A DNA stretch of 18,197 nucleotides from CAVXAE01 sp044225565 (GCA_044225565.1 JBGAIL010000094.1:1-18197), one strand, 5' to 3'; positions 7,619-15,310 are shown, counted from the stretch's first letter. Notes: generated by a model from the letters alone, not told the origin. Numbers and translations are program-made.

Positions 7619-8902
7619 CTAACCTTCCTCCGCCAACAGATCCCGCAGGCTGCGATCCGCGCAGCAGCGGCGCCACGCTTCATCCAGTTGCGCGGTGAGG
7701 CGATCTATCGCAGGGATGGGGAGCGCCCGCGCCGGAAAATGTCCGCTCAGTTGGTTGCGTGCGAGCTCCAGTATCTGATGCACGGTGATCTGGCCGATGT
7801 CGCGTCCCGGAGCGAGCTCGTCGTTGTCCGTCACGATGAGCAGCCCGCCTTTCTCGAGCACCGATGAGATCTGCGCAATGGCAAGGCCGGGCAGCCCCAG
7901 CTTGCCCGCAAGCCCGTTCACCGTGAGCAGGCGCGTGCCTTGCACGTGCGTGCGGCCGACGAGGAACATGGTCTTCAAGGCGAGCTGCTCGATCTCCACG
8001 CTCGAAAGGCGCAGCGGTTGCAGCCCGATGCGCAGGTAGCTCGGGTTCTGGATATAGAACGAGAGCTGCGTGCCCGCGAGCGCGATCAGCCAGCCGAAGT
8101 AGGTCCACAGCAGCGTTGCGACGATGAACGCGAAGCCCGCGTACACGATGCTGAGCCGGGTGGAATACACCACCATCGCCGTGAACATCTTGCCGACGGC
8201 AGCCCACAGTACGCCGGCAGTGACCGCGCCGATGAGGGCCGGCACGAACCGCACGCGCGTATTCGGAATGAACATGTACAGCGCCGTGAAGAGCAGCGTC
8301 ACCATCACATACGGCACGATGTTGATGGGCAGCCCTGCGAAACGCTGCTGCCAGCCACCGCCGAGCGTCGCATGCACCAGGCCGATGAATCCCACCACCA
8401 TGATGGGCCCCACGATCAGCAGGCCGATGTACTCCGCGATGCGCCGGGCGAAGCTGCGTGGCTGCTCGACGCGCCACAGGAAGTTGAAGCTGTCCTCCAC
8501 TTTCTTGATGGTGCCCACCAGCGTCCACAGCAATATCGCGAAGCCGACGGAGCCCACGAGCCCGCTGCTGACGCGGTCCACGAAGCCCATCACCCGCGAC
8601 GTCACGGCGGCCGCACCCGCCTCGCCCATCGGCTTGAAGAACTCGGAGACGATGGGCTGCAGGTCGTAGCGCGCCCCGAAGGCTTTGAAGATGGCGAGCG
8701 CGAACGCGAGCAGCGGGATCAGGGACAGGAGCGTGGTGTACACCAGCCCCATGGCCCGCAGGTTGATCTCGCCGTGCAGCAGGTCCCGGATGACGGCGAA
8801 GGGGTAGCGCAGGAAGCGGACGAGGGCGGCCAGCGGCCCCGGCCCGAGGGATCTCGGTCCGAAGAAAAACCTATCGAGAAAGCTCCAGGTCCTGACCCAC
8901 AT
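7619..8902 (-). CDS. YihY/BrkB (UPF0761) family inner-membrane protein
   Basis: The 427-aa protein has the YihY/BrkB landmarks: INLRAMGLVYTTLLSLIPLLAF in the first membrane helix, then VEDSFNFLWRVEQPRSF, and about six hydrophobic helices up to about residue 290 (LLWTYFGWLIALAGTQLSFY). After the membrane part comes a soluble tail of about 130 residues with a winged-helix-like section (GLAGKLGLPGLAIAQISSVL) and a LLIVTDN turn. Homologues with this long form are common in proteobacteria; shorter E. coli YihY has 290 residues. The function is unknown, and the old name ribonuclease BN is a mistaken transfer from the real rbn gene. It is divergent from purE with only 44 bases between start codons, and its ATG has TAACCT seven bases upstream and no Shine-Dalgarno sequence. 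Confidence 0.9.
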   Translation of the reverse strand: MWVRTWSFLDRFFFGPRSLGPGPLAALVRFLRYPFAVIRDLLHGEINLRAMGLVYTTLLSLIPLLAFALAIFKAFGARYDLQPIVSEFFKPMGEAGAAAVTSRVMGFVDRVSSGLVGSVGFAILLWTLVGTIKKVEDSFNFLWRVEQPRSFARRIAEYIGLLIVGPIMVVGFIGLVHATLGGGWQQRFAGLPINIVPYVMVTLLFTALYMFIPNTRVRFVPALIGAVTAGVLWAAVGKMFTAMVVYSTRLSIVYAGFAFIVATLLWTYFGWLIALAGTQLSFYIQNPSYLRIGLQPLRLSSVEIEQLALKTMFLVGRTHVQGTRLLTVNGLAGKLGLPGLAIAQISSVLEKGGLLIVTDNDELAPGRDIGQITVHQILELARNQLSGHFPARALPIPAIDRLTAQLDEAWRRCCADRSLRDLLAEEG

Positions 8903-8909
8903 CGGTGCA

Positions 8910-8940
8910 AGGTTAAGTGGGCCGTATGGGCGTGTACAAT
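8910..8940. promoter_or_regulatory. Overlapping divergent promoters of the yihY-type gene and purE
   Basis: For purE (+ strand) TACAAT lies at 8935-8940, ending 6 bases before ATG 8947; the best upstream match is a weak TTAAGT at 8913-8918 (16-base spacer). For the yihY-type gene (- strand) TAACCT lies at 8915-8910, ending 7 bases before its ATG, with TTGTAC at about 8939-8934 (18-base spacer). The yihY -35 therefore coincides with the purE -10 (same bases, TGTACAAT read in both directions). Both start codons lack Shine-Dalgarno sequences. No PurR operator sequence is evident. Confidence 0.45.
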
Positions 8941-8946
8941 GCCGCG

Positions 8947-9462
8947 ATGAAACCGCTCGTCGGCCTCATCATGGGCTCCACCTCCGACTGGGACACCTTG
9001 AAGGGTGCCGCGGATACCCTGGAAGCGCTGGGCGTACCGCATGAAGTGAAGGTGGTCTCCGCGCACCGCACGCCCGACCTGCTCTTCGAGTACGCCTCCA
9101 CCGCCCGCTCCCGCGGCCTCGAGGTCATCATCGCCGGCGCCGGCGGAGCCGCGCACCTGCCGGGCATGACCGCCTCCAAGACCACGTTGCCGGTGCTCGG
9201 TGTCCCGGTGCAGTCGAAGGCGCTCAACGGGCTCGACTCGCTGCTTTCCATCGTGCAGATGCCTGCCGGCATCCCGGTGGCGACGTTCGCCATCGGCGCG
9301 GCGGGCGCCGTCAATGCGGCGCTCGCGGCGACGGCCATCCTCGCCAACAAGCATCCGCAGTTCGGTGCCGCCCTCGAGCGCCATCGGGAGCAGCAGACGG
9401 CGCAGGTGCTCAAGCATTCCGATCCGCGGACGGCATCCTCTCCCGGGCATTCCCGCTCATGA
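8947..9462 (+). CDS. purE: PurE, N5-carboxyaminoimidazole ribonucleotide mutase
   Basis: The 171-aa protein contains all class I PurE motifs: GLIMGSTSDWDT at the N-terminus, VVSAHRTPD, IAGAGGAAHLPGM, LGVPVQS, IVQMPAGIPVATFAIG and NAAL. It converts N5-CAIR, the product of PurK, to CAIR in de novo purine synthesis. The frame is open to 8917, but ATG 8947 gives the normal N-terminus (MKPLVGLIMGS). The upstream bases contain TACAAT six bases before this ATG and no ribosome-binding site. The stop overlaps the purK start (ATGA), as expected for a coupled purEK operon. The last 15 residues beyond LKHSD are polar and not conserved. Confidence 0.96.
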   Translation: MKPLVGLIMGSTSDWDTLKGAADTLEALGVPHEVKVVSAHRTPDLLFEYASTARSRGLEVIIAGAGGAAHLPGMTASKTTLPVLGVPVQSKALNGLDSLLSIVQMPAGIPVATFAIGAAGAVNAALAATAILANKHPQFGAALERHREQQTAQVLKHSDPRTASSPGHSRS

Positions 9463-10559
9463 CCGTCGGCATCGTGGGCGCCGGCCAGCTCGGCCGCATG
9501 CTCGCATTGGCGGGCTATCCGCTCGGGCTGGATTTCCGCTTCCTCGATCCTGCCGAAGGCGCGCCGGGAGGCCAGGTGGCGCCGCAGATCGTCGGCGCCT
9601 TCACGGACCGCCGGCTCCTCGCGAGGCTCGCCAGGGAGAGCGAGGTGCTCACGTTCGACTGGGAGAACATCTCCGTCGACTCGCTGCGCGGGTTGCCGCA
9701 GGGAACCCGCATCAGCCCGCCGGTGGCGGCGCTCGCCGCAGCGCAGGATCGCGTCTCGGAGAAGCAGCTGTTCGAGCGTCTGCGCATTCCCACCACGCGG
9801 TGGCAGGCCGTGGAGTCACGCCCGCAACTGAAGCGAGCGGTCGAGCACATCGGCCTGCCGGGTGTACTGAAAACGCGACGGCTGGGGTATGACGGGAAGG
9901 GGCAGGCGGTAGTCCGCTCCATCGTGGACGTCGAGCGCGCCTGGTCGGAACTCGGCGCCCAGCCACTGATCTACGAGAACCTGGTGCCCTTCGACTACGA
10001 GGTGTCCATCATCGGCGCGCGCAGCCGTCGCGCGGAGATCGCCATCTATCCCTTGAACGGCAACGTGCATGCGGGTGGCATCCTGCGGCTCACGCGCGCC
10101 CCGTACGGCCCCAAGCGGCTGCACCGGCTCGCGGCCCGTTATCTGGAGCGCGTGCTGTCACATTTCCGTTACACCGGCATCCTGACCATCGAGTTCTTCG
10201 TGAGCCGCGGCAAGCTCATCGCCAACGAGATGGCACCGCGCGTGCACAATTCCGGCCACTGGACCATCGAGGGCGCCGCGACCAGCCAGTTCGAGAATCA
10301 CCTGCGCGCCATCCTCGGGCTGCCCCTCGGCTCCACGCAGGCGCTGGGGCACAGCGCCATGCTGAACCTCATCGGCGAGATCCCGCGGCGCGAGCTCCTG
10401 CTGGCCGAAGACGGCCTGCACCTGCACGACTACGGCAAGCAGCCCCGGCCGGGCCGAAAACTGGGGCACTGCACCCTCGTCGAGCGCACCGCGGCCGTGC
10501 GGGACCGCCGGGCACGGCGCCTGCTTGCGGAATTGGCCCCGGGGATTCGCATCCCGTAA
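9459..10559 (+). CDS. purK: PurK, 5-(carboxyamino)imidazole ribonucleotide synthase
   Basis: The 366-aa ATP-grasp enzyme makes N5-CAIR from AIR, bicarbonate and ATP and hands it to PurE. It starts VGIVGAGQLGRMLALAGYPL with the nucleotide-fold Gly-rich loop, continues with PTTRW and GVLKTRRLGYDGKGQ, the ATP-grasp phosphate-binding region, and has the conserved EFFVSRGKLIANEMAPRVHNSGHWTIE stretch in two parts around residues 243-270, ending with a C-terminal domain (LGHCTLV). The length is typical. The start codon overlaps the purE stop. The ATPase-FHA gene follows after only 11 bases, though it may have its own start of transcription (see 10533-10562). Confidence 0.96.
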   Translation: MTVGIVGAGQLGRMLALAGYPLGLDFRFLDPAEGAPGGQVAPQIVGAFTDRRLLARLARESEVLTFDWENISVDSLRGLPQGTRISPPVAALAAAQDRVSEKQLFERLRIPTTRWQAVESRPQLKRAVEHIGLPGVLKTRRLGYDGKGQAVVRSIVDVERAWSELGAQPLIYENLVPFDYEVSIIGARSRRAEIAIYPLNGNVHAGGILRLTRAPYGPKRLHRLAARYLERVLSHFRYTGILTIEFFVSRGKLIANEMAPRVHNSGHWTIEGAATSQFENHLRAILGLPLGSTQALGHSAMLNLIGEIPRRELLLAEDGLHLHDYGKQPRPGRKLGHCTLVERTAAVRDRRARRLLAELAPGIRIP

Positions 10560-10562
10560 GCT
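10533..10562 (+). promoter_or_regulatory. Predicted promoter of the ATPase-FHA gene, leaderless type
   Basis: TTGGCC (10533-10538) and TAAGCT (10557-10562) are 18 bases apart, within the end of purK. The -10 ends 8 bases before ATG 10571, so the transcript would begin at or one base before the start codon. There is no Shine-Dalgarno sequence. It could alternatively be read from the purEK message. Confidence 0.35.
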
Positions 10563-10570
10563 GCGCCGCC

Positions 10571-11875
10571 ATGTACCTCGAGCTCTTCAAGCTGAAGGAC
10601 CTGCCGTTCCGGCTGAGCCCGGACCCCCAGTTCCTGTACCTCTCCAAGCAGCACGCCCGCGCCAAGGCGTACATGGAATCGACCATCTGGTTCACGGATG
10701 GCTTCGTGGTCATCACTGGAGAGATCGGCTCGGGCAAGACCACGCTCATCGAATCCTTCCTGAAGGAAGTGCAGTCGGACGTCGTCATCGCGCAGATCAA
10801 CCAGACGCAGGTGAGCGCGGTCGATTTCCTGCAGGCGGTGCTGGTGCAGTTCGGCTTCTCGCCCTTCAAGATGAAGAAGGCGGAGCTCATCGCCACGCTC
10901 AACACGTTCCTGATCGAGCAGTACAGCGCGGGGCGCAAGGTGCTGCTCATCGTGGACGAGGCGCAGAACCTCTCCCTGCGCGTGCTGGAGGAGATCCGGA
11001 TGCTCTCGGGCGTCGAGACCACCAAGGAGAAGGTGCTGCGCATCATCCTGGCGGGCCAGCCCGAGCTCAACGAGAAGCTCGACGCGCCGGAGCTGGTGCA
11101 GCTCGCGCAGCGCGTCCGCCTGCGCTTCCACCTCACTACGTTCACCGAACAGGAGATGCAGGCCTACATCCAGCATCGCCTCGAGGTGGCAGGCGCGAGC
11201 GACCGGGAGATCTTCCTGCCCGAGACGTATGCCGAGATCTTCCGCTACACGGGTGGAGTGCCGCGCCTCATCAACACGCTGTGCGACACGTCCATGATGG
11301 CGGCCTTTGCGGCCGGCCGGGACCAGGTGACGCTCGAGGACATCTCCAGCTCCGTCGAAGAGCTGCAGTGGGTGGAATACTCGCTGCGCCAGCAGATGTC
11401 ACTGCGCCCGGTGGTGGATGCGTTCCATCCTGCGCAGACGCACACTCACGTTCAGACGCATGTCGCGGTGCAGCCGCGCGCTGCGGTGGCTGAAGAGGGC
11501 GTGGCCGGCATCGGCAAGATCCTCGTCGCCACCGAAGGCCGCACCGTGCAGGAATTGCCGTTGCGTGTGGGTCGCGTGGTGGTGGGGCGCACCGCGGACA
11601 ACGACCTGCAGATCGACAGCCGCTTCGTCAGCCGGCATCACTGTCAGATCGTCACCACGGCGCATTCCTCGGTCATCGAGGACCTCAACAGCACCAATGG
11701 CATCTACGTGAAATCCAAGCGCGTGCGCCGGCACTACCTGAACGACGGCGACGTGGTCGTCATCGGCAAGCACGAGCTCATCTACGTGGACGAGCGTGCG
11801 CCGAAGGCCCGTACGCCGAACTTCACGGAGACCATCCCGCGCACGGCGCCGGAAGAAGAGCCGGAGGCGGAGTAG
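10571..11875 (+). CDS. ExeA/GspA-like AAA ATPase with C-terminal FHA domain
   Basis: Residues 1-275 are an ExeA/GspA-type ATPase. Residues 1-25 (LFKLKDLPFRLSPDP) are the classic opening, GEIGSGKTT (50-58) is Walker A, KVLLIVDEAQ (123-132) is Walker B, and GQPEL (162-166) and GGVPRLIN (228-235) match sensor regions. A His/Thr/Ala-rich linker (about 276-315) leads to an FHA domain at about 318-405 with GR (339-340), SRHH (354-357) and NSTNG (373-377), all the phosphothreonine-binding signature residues. The tail is acidic. In type II secretion ExeA usually has a peptidoglycan-binding domain here; FHA replaces it. No GspB, secretin or kinase gene is visible nearby. Its partner is unknown; it may recognise a phosphorylated protein. 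The stop codon abuts the pmbA stop with no base between. Confidence 0.88.
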   Translation: MYLELFKLKDLPFRLSPDPQFLYLSKQHARAKAYMESTIWFTDGFVVITGEIGSGKTTLIESFLKEVQSDVVIAQINQTQVSAVDFLQAVLVQFGFSPFKMKKAELIATLNTFLIEQYSAGRKVLLIVDEAQNLSLRVLEEIRMLSGVETTKEKVLRIILAGQPELNEKLDAPELVQLAQRVRLRFHLTTFTEQEMQAYIQHRLEVAGASDREIFLPETYAEIFRYTGGVPRLINTLCDTSMMAAFAAGRDQVTLEDISSSVEELQWVEYSLRQQMSLRPVVDAFHPAQTHTHVQTHVAVQPRAAVAEEGVAGIGKILVATEGRTVQELPLRVGRVVVGRTADNDLQIDSRFVSRHHCQIVTTAHSSVIEDLNSTNGIYVKSKRVRRHYLNDGDVVVIGKHELIYVDERAPKARTPNFTETIPRTAPEEEPEAE

Positions 11876-13201
11876 TCACTCCCCGGCGATCGTCATCTCC
11901 TCGATGAGGATGGACCCGGTGCGGATCGCGCCGCGCGGGTCGACATCCGTGCCGAGAGCGGCGATGCGCCGGTACATGTCCCGCAGGTTGCCCGCAATCG
12001 TCACTTCGTGCACCGGGTGCACCAACTCGCCGTTCTCCACCCAATAACCGCTCGCGCCGCGCGAATAGTCGCCGGTGACACCGTTCACACCCTGTCCCAT
12101 GAGCTCGGTGACGAAGAGTCCGGTGCCCATGTGCTTCAGCAGCGCCTCGAAGGGCTGCGAGTGAGCGGACGCCGAGACGAGGAGGTTGTGGATGCCGCCC
12201 GCGTTGCCGGTGGTCTGCAGCCCGAGCTTGCGGGCGGAATAGCTTCCCAGCACATAGCCCTGCAGCACGCCATCGCGCACCAGGTCGCGGTCGCGTGTAG
12301 CCACGCCTTCGGCGTCGAAGGGGCTGCTCGCGAGCGCCTTCAGCAGGTGAGGACGCTCCTGGATCTGCAGAAAGGCAGGGAACACCTGGGTGCCCGCGGC
12401 ATCGAGCAGGAACGAAGACTTGCGATATTGCGCGGCGCCGCGGATGGCGCCAGTGAAGTGGCCTATCAAGCCGCGTGCCACTTCAGGCGCGTAGAGCACG
12501 GGCGAGCGGCGTGTGGAAATCTTCCTGGCACCCAGTCTCGCGACCGCGCGCTCTCCCGCCTTCTGCCCGATGACATTCGGGCTTTCCAGATCGGCCGCGT
12601 CGCGGGCGGCGCTGAACCAGTAGTCGCGCTGCATCTCCTCGCCCTGCTGGGCCAGCAGCACGCAGCTCAGGGAATGGCTGGTGCTGCCATAGCCGGCGAG
12701 AAAGCCGTTGGAATTGCCGTAGACGCGCGCGTCCTGCTGGCTGCTGACGCTGCCGCCTTCCGAGTTGGTGAGGCGCGAGTCGACGGCGAGGCCGGCGGAT
12801 TCGCAGGCGCGCGCGAGCTCGATGCCCTGGTCCGGCGACAGGGCCCAGGGGTGCTCGAGCTGGAGATCCGGGATGTCTTTCGCGAGCATCTGCGGGTCCG
12901 CGAGCCCCGCGTAAGGGTCTTCGGCCGTATATCGGGCGATCGCCGAAGCCTTCTCGACGGTGTCCCGTACTGCCTGGGCGGTCAGATCCGCGGTGCTCGC
13001 CGAGCCCTTGCGCTTGCCGAAGTACACCGTGACGTCGAGGCCGCGATCCCGCTGGTATTCCACCGTCTCCACCTCGCCGAGCCGCACCGTGATGGTGAGG
13101 CCGCGGTTGAGGCTGGCATCCACTTCGGATTCCGTGGCGCCACGAGCCTTCGCTTCCGTGAGCGCGAGGCTCACGATGTCCTTCAGTTCGGCGATTCCCA
13201 T
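11876..13201 (-). CDS. pmbA: PmbA/TldE, metalloprotease subunit
   Basis: The 441-aa protein matches PmbA/TldE (E. coli 450 aa) throughout, with NRGLTITVRLGEVETVEYQRD and LDVTVYFGKRKGSAST near the N-terminus and TGDYSRGASGYWVENGELV and HPVHEVTIAGNL near the C-terminus. It is the partner of TldD; this subunit lacks the HExxxH zinc motif, as is normal. The reading frame is open upstream to 13381, but ATG 13201 gives the family start MGIAELKDIV, and TACAAT lies six bases before it. It is divergent from darP, the same pairing as yjgA/pmbA in E. coli, and tail-to-tail with the ATPase-FHA gene. With tldD at 4735 the window holds both subunits. Confidence 0.96.
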   Translation of the reverse strand: MGIAELKDIVSLALTEAKARGATESEVDASLNRGLTITVRLGEVETVEYQRDRGLDVTVYFGKRKGSASTADLTAQAVRDTVEKASAIARYTAEDPYAGLADPQMLAKDIPDLQLEHPWALSPDQGIELARACESAGLAVDSRLTNSEGGSVSSQQDARVYGNSNGFLAGYGSTSHSLSCVLLAQQGEEMQRDYWFSAARDAADLESPNVIGQKAGERAVARLGARKISTRRSPVLYAPEVARGLIGHFTGAIRGAAQYRKSSFLLDAAGTQVFPAFLQIQERPHLLKALASSPFDAEGVATRDRDLVRDGVLQGYVLGSYSARKLGLQTTGNAGGIHNLLVSASAHSQPFEALLKHMGTGLFVTELMGQGVNGVTGDYSRGASGYWVENGELVHPVHEVTIAGNLRDMYRRIAALGTDVDPRGAIRTGSILIEEMTIAGE

Positions 13202-13207
13202 GACAGA

Positions 13208-13213
13208 ATTGTA
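13208..13213 (-). promoter_or_regulatory. Predicted -10 element of pmbA, leaderless type
   Basis: On the - strand TACAAT (five of six consensus bases) ends 6 bases before the ATG at 13201. No convincing -35 lies 16-18 bases further upstream, and the whole gap to darP is only 46 bases. No Shine-Dalgarno sequence precedes the ATG, so the transcript probably starts at the start codon. Confidence 0.5.
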
Positions 13214-13247
13214 GCAGCCGCCCGCTGCGGCACTGTGGAGACTGCGC

Positions 13248-13577
13248 ATGCACCCCGCCGGCGAAGACGACTTTGACGAGAGCCCCGAAGGTCTCGAGGG
13301 TGAGCCGAGGCCCAGCAAGAGCGCGCGCAAGCGCGCAGCGCACGCGGCACAGGCGCTCGGCGAGGAACTGATCGCGCTCAAGCCTCACGAGCTGGATTCT
13401 CTGAAGCTTCCCGAGGAGCTTCACGATGCGGTGCGCGAAGCGCAGCGCATCCGCAATACGCGTGGCGGCCTCGCGCGCCAGCGACAGTACATCGGGAAGC
13501 TGATGCGGGAGATCGACACCGCGCCCATCGAGGCCGCGATGGCGATCCGGCGCAAGACCGGCGCATTGCGCTCATGA
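13248..13577 (+). CDS. darP: DarP/YjgA-like ribosome-associated protein, half length
   Basis: The 109-aa product corresponds to the N-terminal part of DarP/YjgA (DUF615), a factor that helps assemble the 50S subunit in E. coli. The matching stretch runs from SARKRAAHAAQALGEELIAL through KLPEELHDAVREAQRI to RQRQYIGKLMREIDTAPIE and IRRKTG, including the conserved IGK(L/M)xRxxD block. E. coli DarP has 183 residues; here the frame ends at about its residue 112, so the second helical bundle is absent. The stop overlaps the start of the next gene (ATGA), and that gene has an intact N-terminus, so no C-terminal half is hidden downstream. An acidic head precedes the conserved part, as in other DarPs. 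GGAG about 9 bases before the ATG may serve as ribosome-binding site. Confidence 0.85.
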   Translation: MHPAGEDDFDESPEGLEGEPRPSKSARKRAAHAAQALGEELIALKPHELDSLKLPEELHDAVREAQRIRNTRGGLARQRQYIGKLMREIDTAPIEAAMAIRRKTGALRS

Positions 13578-14386
13578 GCGAGGGGCGAGGTTTCCCCGAG
13601 CGCATCGTCTGCCTCACCGAGGAAACCACGGAGACGCTCTACCTGCTGGGCGAGGATTGGCGCATCGTGGGCATCTCCGGCTTCACGGTGCGCCCGCCGC
13701 GGGCGCGCAAGGAGAAGCCGAGGGTCTCGGCTTTCACCAGTGCCAGGATCGACCGCATCCTCGCACTGCGGCCCGATCTCGTGCTGGGCTTCTCCGACCT
13801 GCAGGCTGACATTGCCGCGGAGCTGATCCGCCGCGGCGTCGAGGTGCACGTGTTCAATCACCGCAGCATCGAGGAGATCCTGCGGATGATCCGCACGCTC
13901 GGCGGCATGATCGGCCGCCAGGTGCAGACGGCAGCGCTCATCGAAACCTTGAGTACCGGGCTGGAGCTCGCCCGCGCCCGGGCTGCGCAGCTGTCGCACC
14001 GCCCGCGCATCTATTTCGAGGAATGGGACTCGCCGCAGATCTCCGGCATCCGTTGGGTGTCGGAGCTCGTCACGCTCGCCGGCGGCGAGGACTGCTTCCC
14101 CGAGCTTGCAGTGCAACCCCTGGCCAGGGATCGAATCGTGGCGGACCCGCTCGAAGTCCCTCGGCGTGCGCCGGACATCATCCTCGGTTCCTGGTGCGGG
14201 AAGAAGTTTCAGCCCGGCTCCGTGGCGGAGCGGCCCGGGTGGGCGGGCGTACCTGCCGTTCGCAGCGGCCACGTGCGGGAGATCAAGTCATCGCTCATCC
14301 TGCAGCCTGGGCCGGCTGCGCTCACGGACGGCTTGCGCGAGATCCAGCGCATCGTTTTCGAATGGGCCGGCCAGCCTTGGCCGTGA
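13574..14386 (+). CDS. BtuF-like (cobalamin type) binding-fold protein without signal peptide
   Basis: The 270-aa protein has the class III periplasmic-binding fold of BtuF/FecB-type proteins (PF01497). RIVCLTEETTETLYLLGED opens the first lobe, RIDRILALRPDLVLGFS and IRRGVEVHVFNHRSIEEILRMI match the beta-alpha units of the N-lobe, a connecting helix follows, and the C-lobe has WVSELVTLAGGEDCFPEL and APDIILGSWCGKKF. There is no hydrophobic signal sequence or lipobox: the protein begins MSEGRGFPERIV. No btuC/btuD or TonB receptor gene is near. Such signal-less homologues are annotated as cobalamin-binding proteins in several proteobacteria; a cytosolic role is inferred and the ligand is unknown. 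The start overlaps the darP stop, and it is convergent with purC, with only 4 bases between stops. Confidence 0.82.
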   Translation: MSEGRGFPERIVCLTEETTETLYLLGEDWRIVGISGFTVRPPRARKEKPRVSAFTSARIDRILALRPDLVLGFSDLQADIAAELIRRGVEVHVFNHRSIEEILRMIRTLGGMIGRQVQTAALIETLSTGLELARARAAQLSHRPRIYFEEWDSPQISGIRWVSELVTLAGGEDCFPELAVQPLARDRIVADPLEVPRRAPDIILGSWCGKKFQPGSVAERPGWAGVPAVRSGHVREIKSSLILQPGPAALTDGLREIQRIVFEWAGQPWP

Positions 14387-14390
14387 GCCG

Positions 14391-15278
14391 TCAGCGGGTG
14401 AGCCGCTCCAGCGCCTCGCGGTATTTCTCGCTGGTGCGCGCGATGATCTCGGCCGGCAGCTTCGGGCCTGGCGCGGTCTTGTTCCAGTCCAGCGTCTCCA
14501 GATAGTCCCGCACGTACTGCTTGTCGAAGCTCGGCGGGCTCGCGCCCACCGCATAGGTGTCCGCTGGCCAGAAGCGCGAGGAATCGGGCGTGAGGACTTC
14601 GTCCGCCAGCGTGAGACGGCCGGCCTCGTCCAGGCCGAACTCGAACTTCGTGTCCGCGATGATGATGCCGCGCTGCCTCGCGTGCTCCGCCGCGAACGAG
14701 TACAGCGCGAGCGCCGTATCGCGCACCTGCGCAGCGAGCGGCGCGCCGATGAGCTTTTCCACTTCGGCGAACGAGATGTTCTCGTCGTGCTCGCCGACCG
14801 CTGCCTTGGTGGCCGGCGTGAAGAGCGGCTGCGGCAGCTGCTGGGCGAGCTTCAGGCCCGATGGCAGCGCGATGCCGCACACGGCGCCGGTGTTCTGGTA
14901 GTCCTTCCATCCCGAGCCGATCAAATACCCGCGCACCACCGCTTCGACGGGGAGCGCCTTCAGCCGTTTCACGACGACCGAGCGCTCCGCGAGCAGGGCG
15001 CGCTCACCGGGGTCGCTCACCACGCTCTCGATGGCGCGGCCGGTGAGATGGTTCGGCACGATGCCGCCCGTGCGCGCGAACCAGAAATTGGAGATCTGGT
15101 TGAGCACGCGCCCCTTGTCCGGGATCGGGTCGGGCAGCACCACGTCGAAGGCCGACAGGCGGTCCGTGGTGACGATCAGCATGTGCCCCGCATCGAGCGC
15201 GTAGATGTCGCGCACCTTGCCTTCGTAGATCTTCTCGAGGCCGCGCAACGCGGTGCGGTGGACGGTGGGCGTGGTCAT
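14391..15278 (-). CDS. purC: PurC, phosphoribosylaminoimidazole-succinocarboxamide synthase
   Basis: The 295-aa enzyme joins CAIR and aspartate with ATP to give SAICAR, the step directly after PurE. It shows KIYEGKVRDIYAL, IVTTDRLSAFDVVL, KRLKALPVEAVVRGYLIGSG, TPATKAAVGEHDENISF and ADTKFEFGLDEAGRL, then LADEVLTPDSSRFWP. The length belongs to the longer (about 300 aa) PurC group rather than the 237-aa E. coli form. The frame is open upstream to 15473, but ATG 15278 (MTTPTVHRTALRGLEKIYEGK) is preceded by GAGGA five bases away and matches the family start. A TATAGT on the - strand at 15317-15312 would give a leader of about 27 bases. Confidence 0.96.
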   Translation of the reverse strand: MTTPTVHRTALRGLEKIYEGKVRDIYALDAGHMLIVTTDRLSAFDVVLPDPIPDKGRVLNQISNFWFARTGGIVPNHLTGRAIESVVSDPGERALLAERSVVVKRLKALPVEAVVRGYLIGSGWKDYQNTGAVCGIALPSGLKLAQQLPQPLFTPATKAAVGEHDENISFAEVEKLIGAPLAAQVRDTALALYSFAAEHARQRGIIIADTKFEFGLDEAGRLTLADEVLTPDSSRFWPADTYAVGASPPSFDKQYVRDYLETLDWNKTAPGPKLPAEIIARTSEKYREALERLTR

Positions 15279-15310
15279 GAATCCTCGTCGGGAGCGCGCA
15301 GGGGGCTTGG

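Noticed and set aside
7619..8902. Ribonuclease BN label for the YihY-type protein
   Set aside because: That name was transferred to this family by mistake; the protein is an integral membrane protein with no nuclease motif.
13574..14386. Vitamin B12 uptake locus
   Set aside because: No ABC permease, ATPase, TonB receptor or cobalamin riboswitch is visible and the binding protein lacks an export signal.
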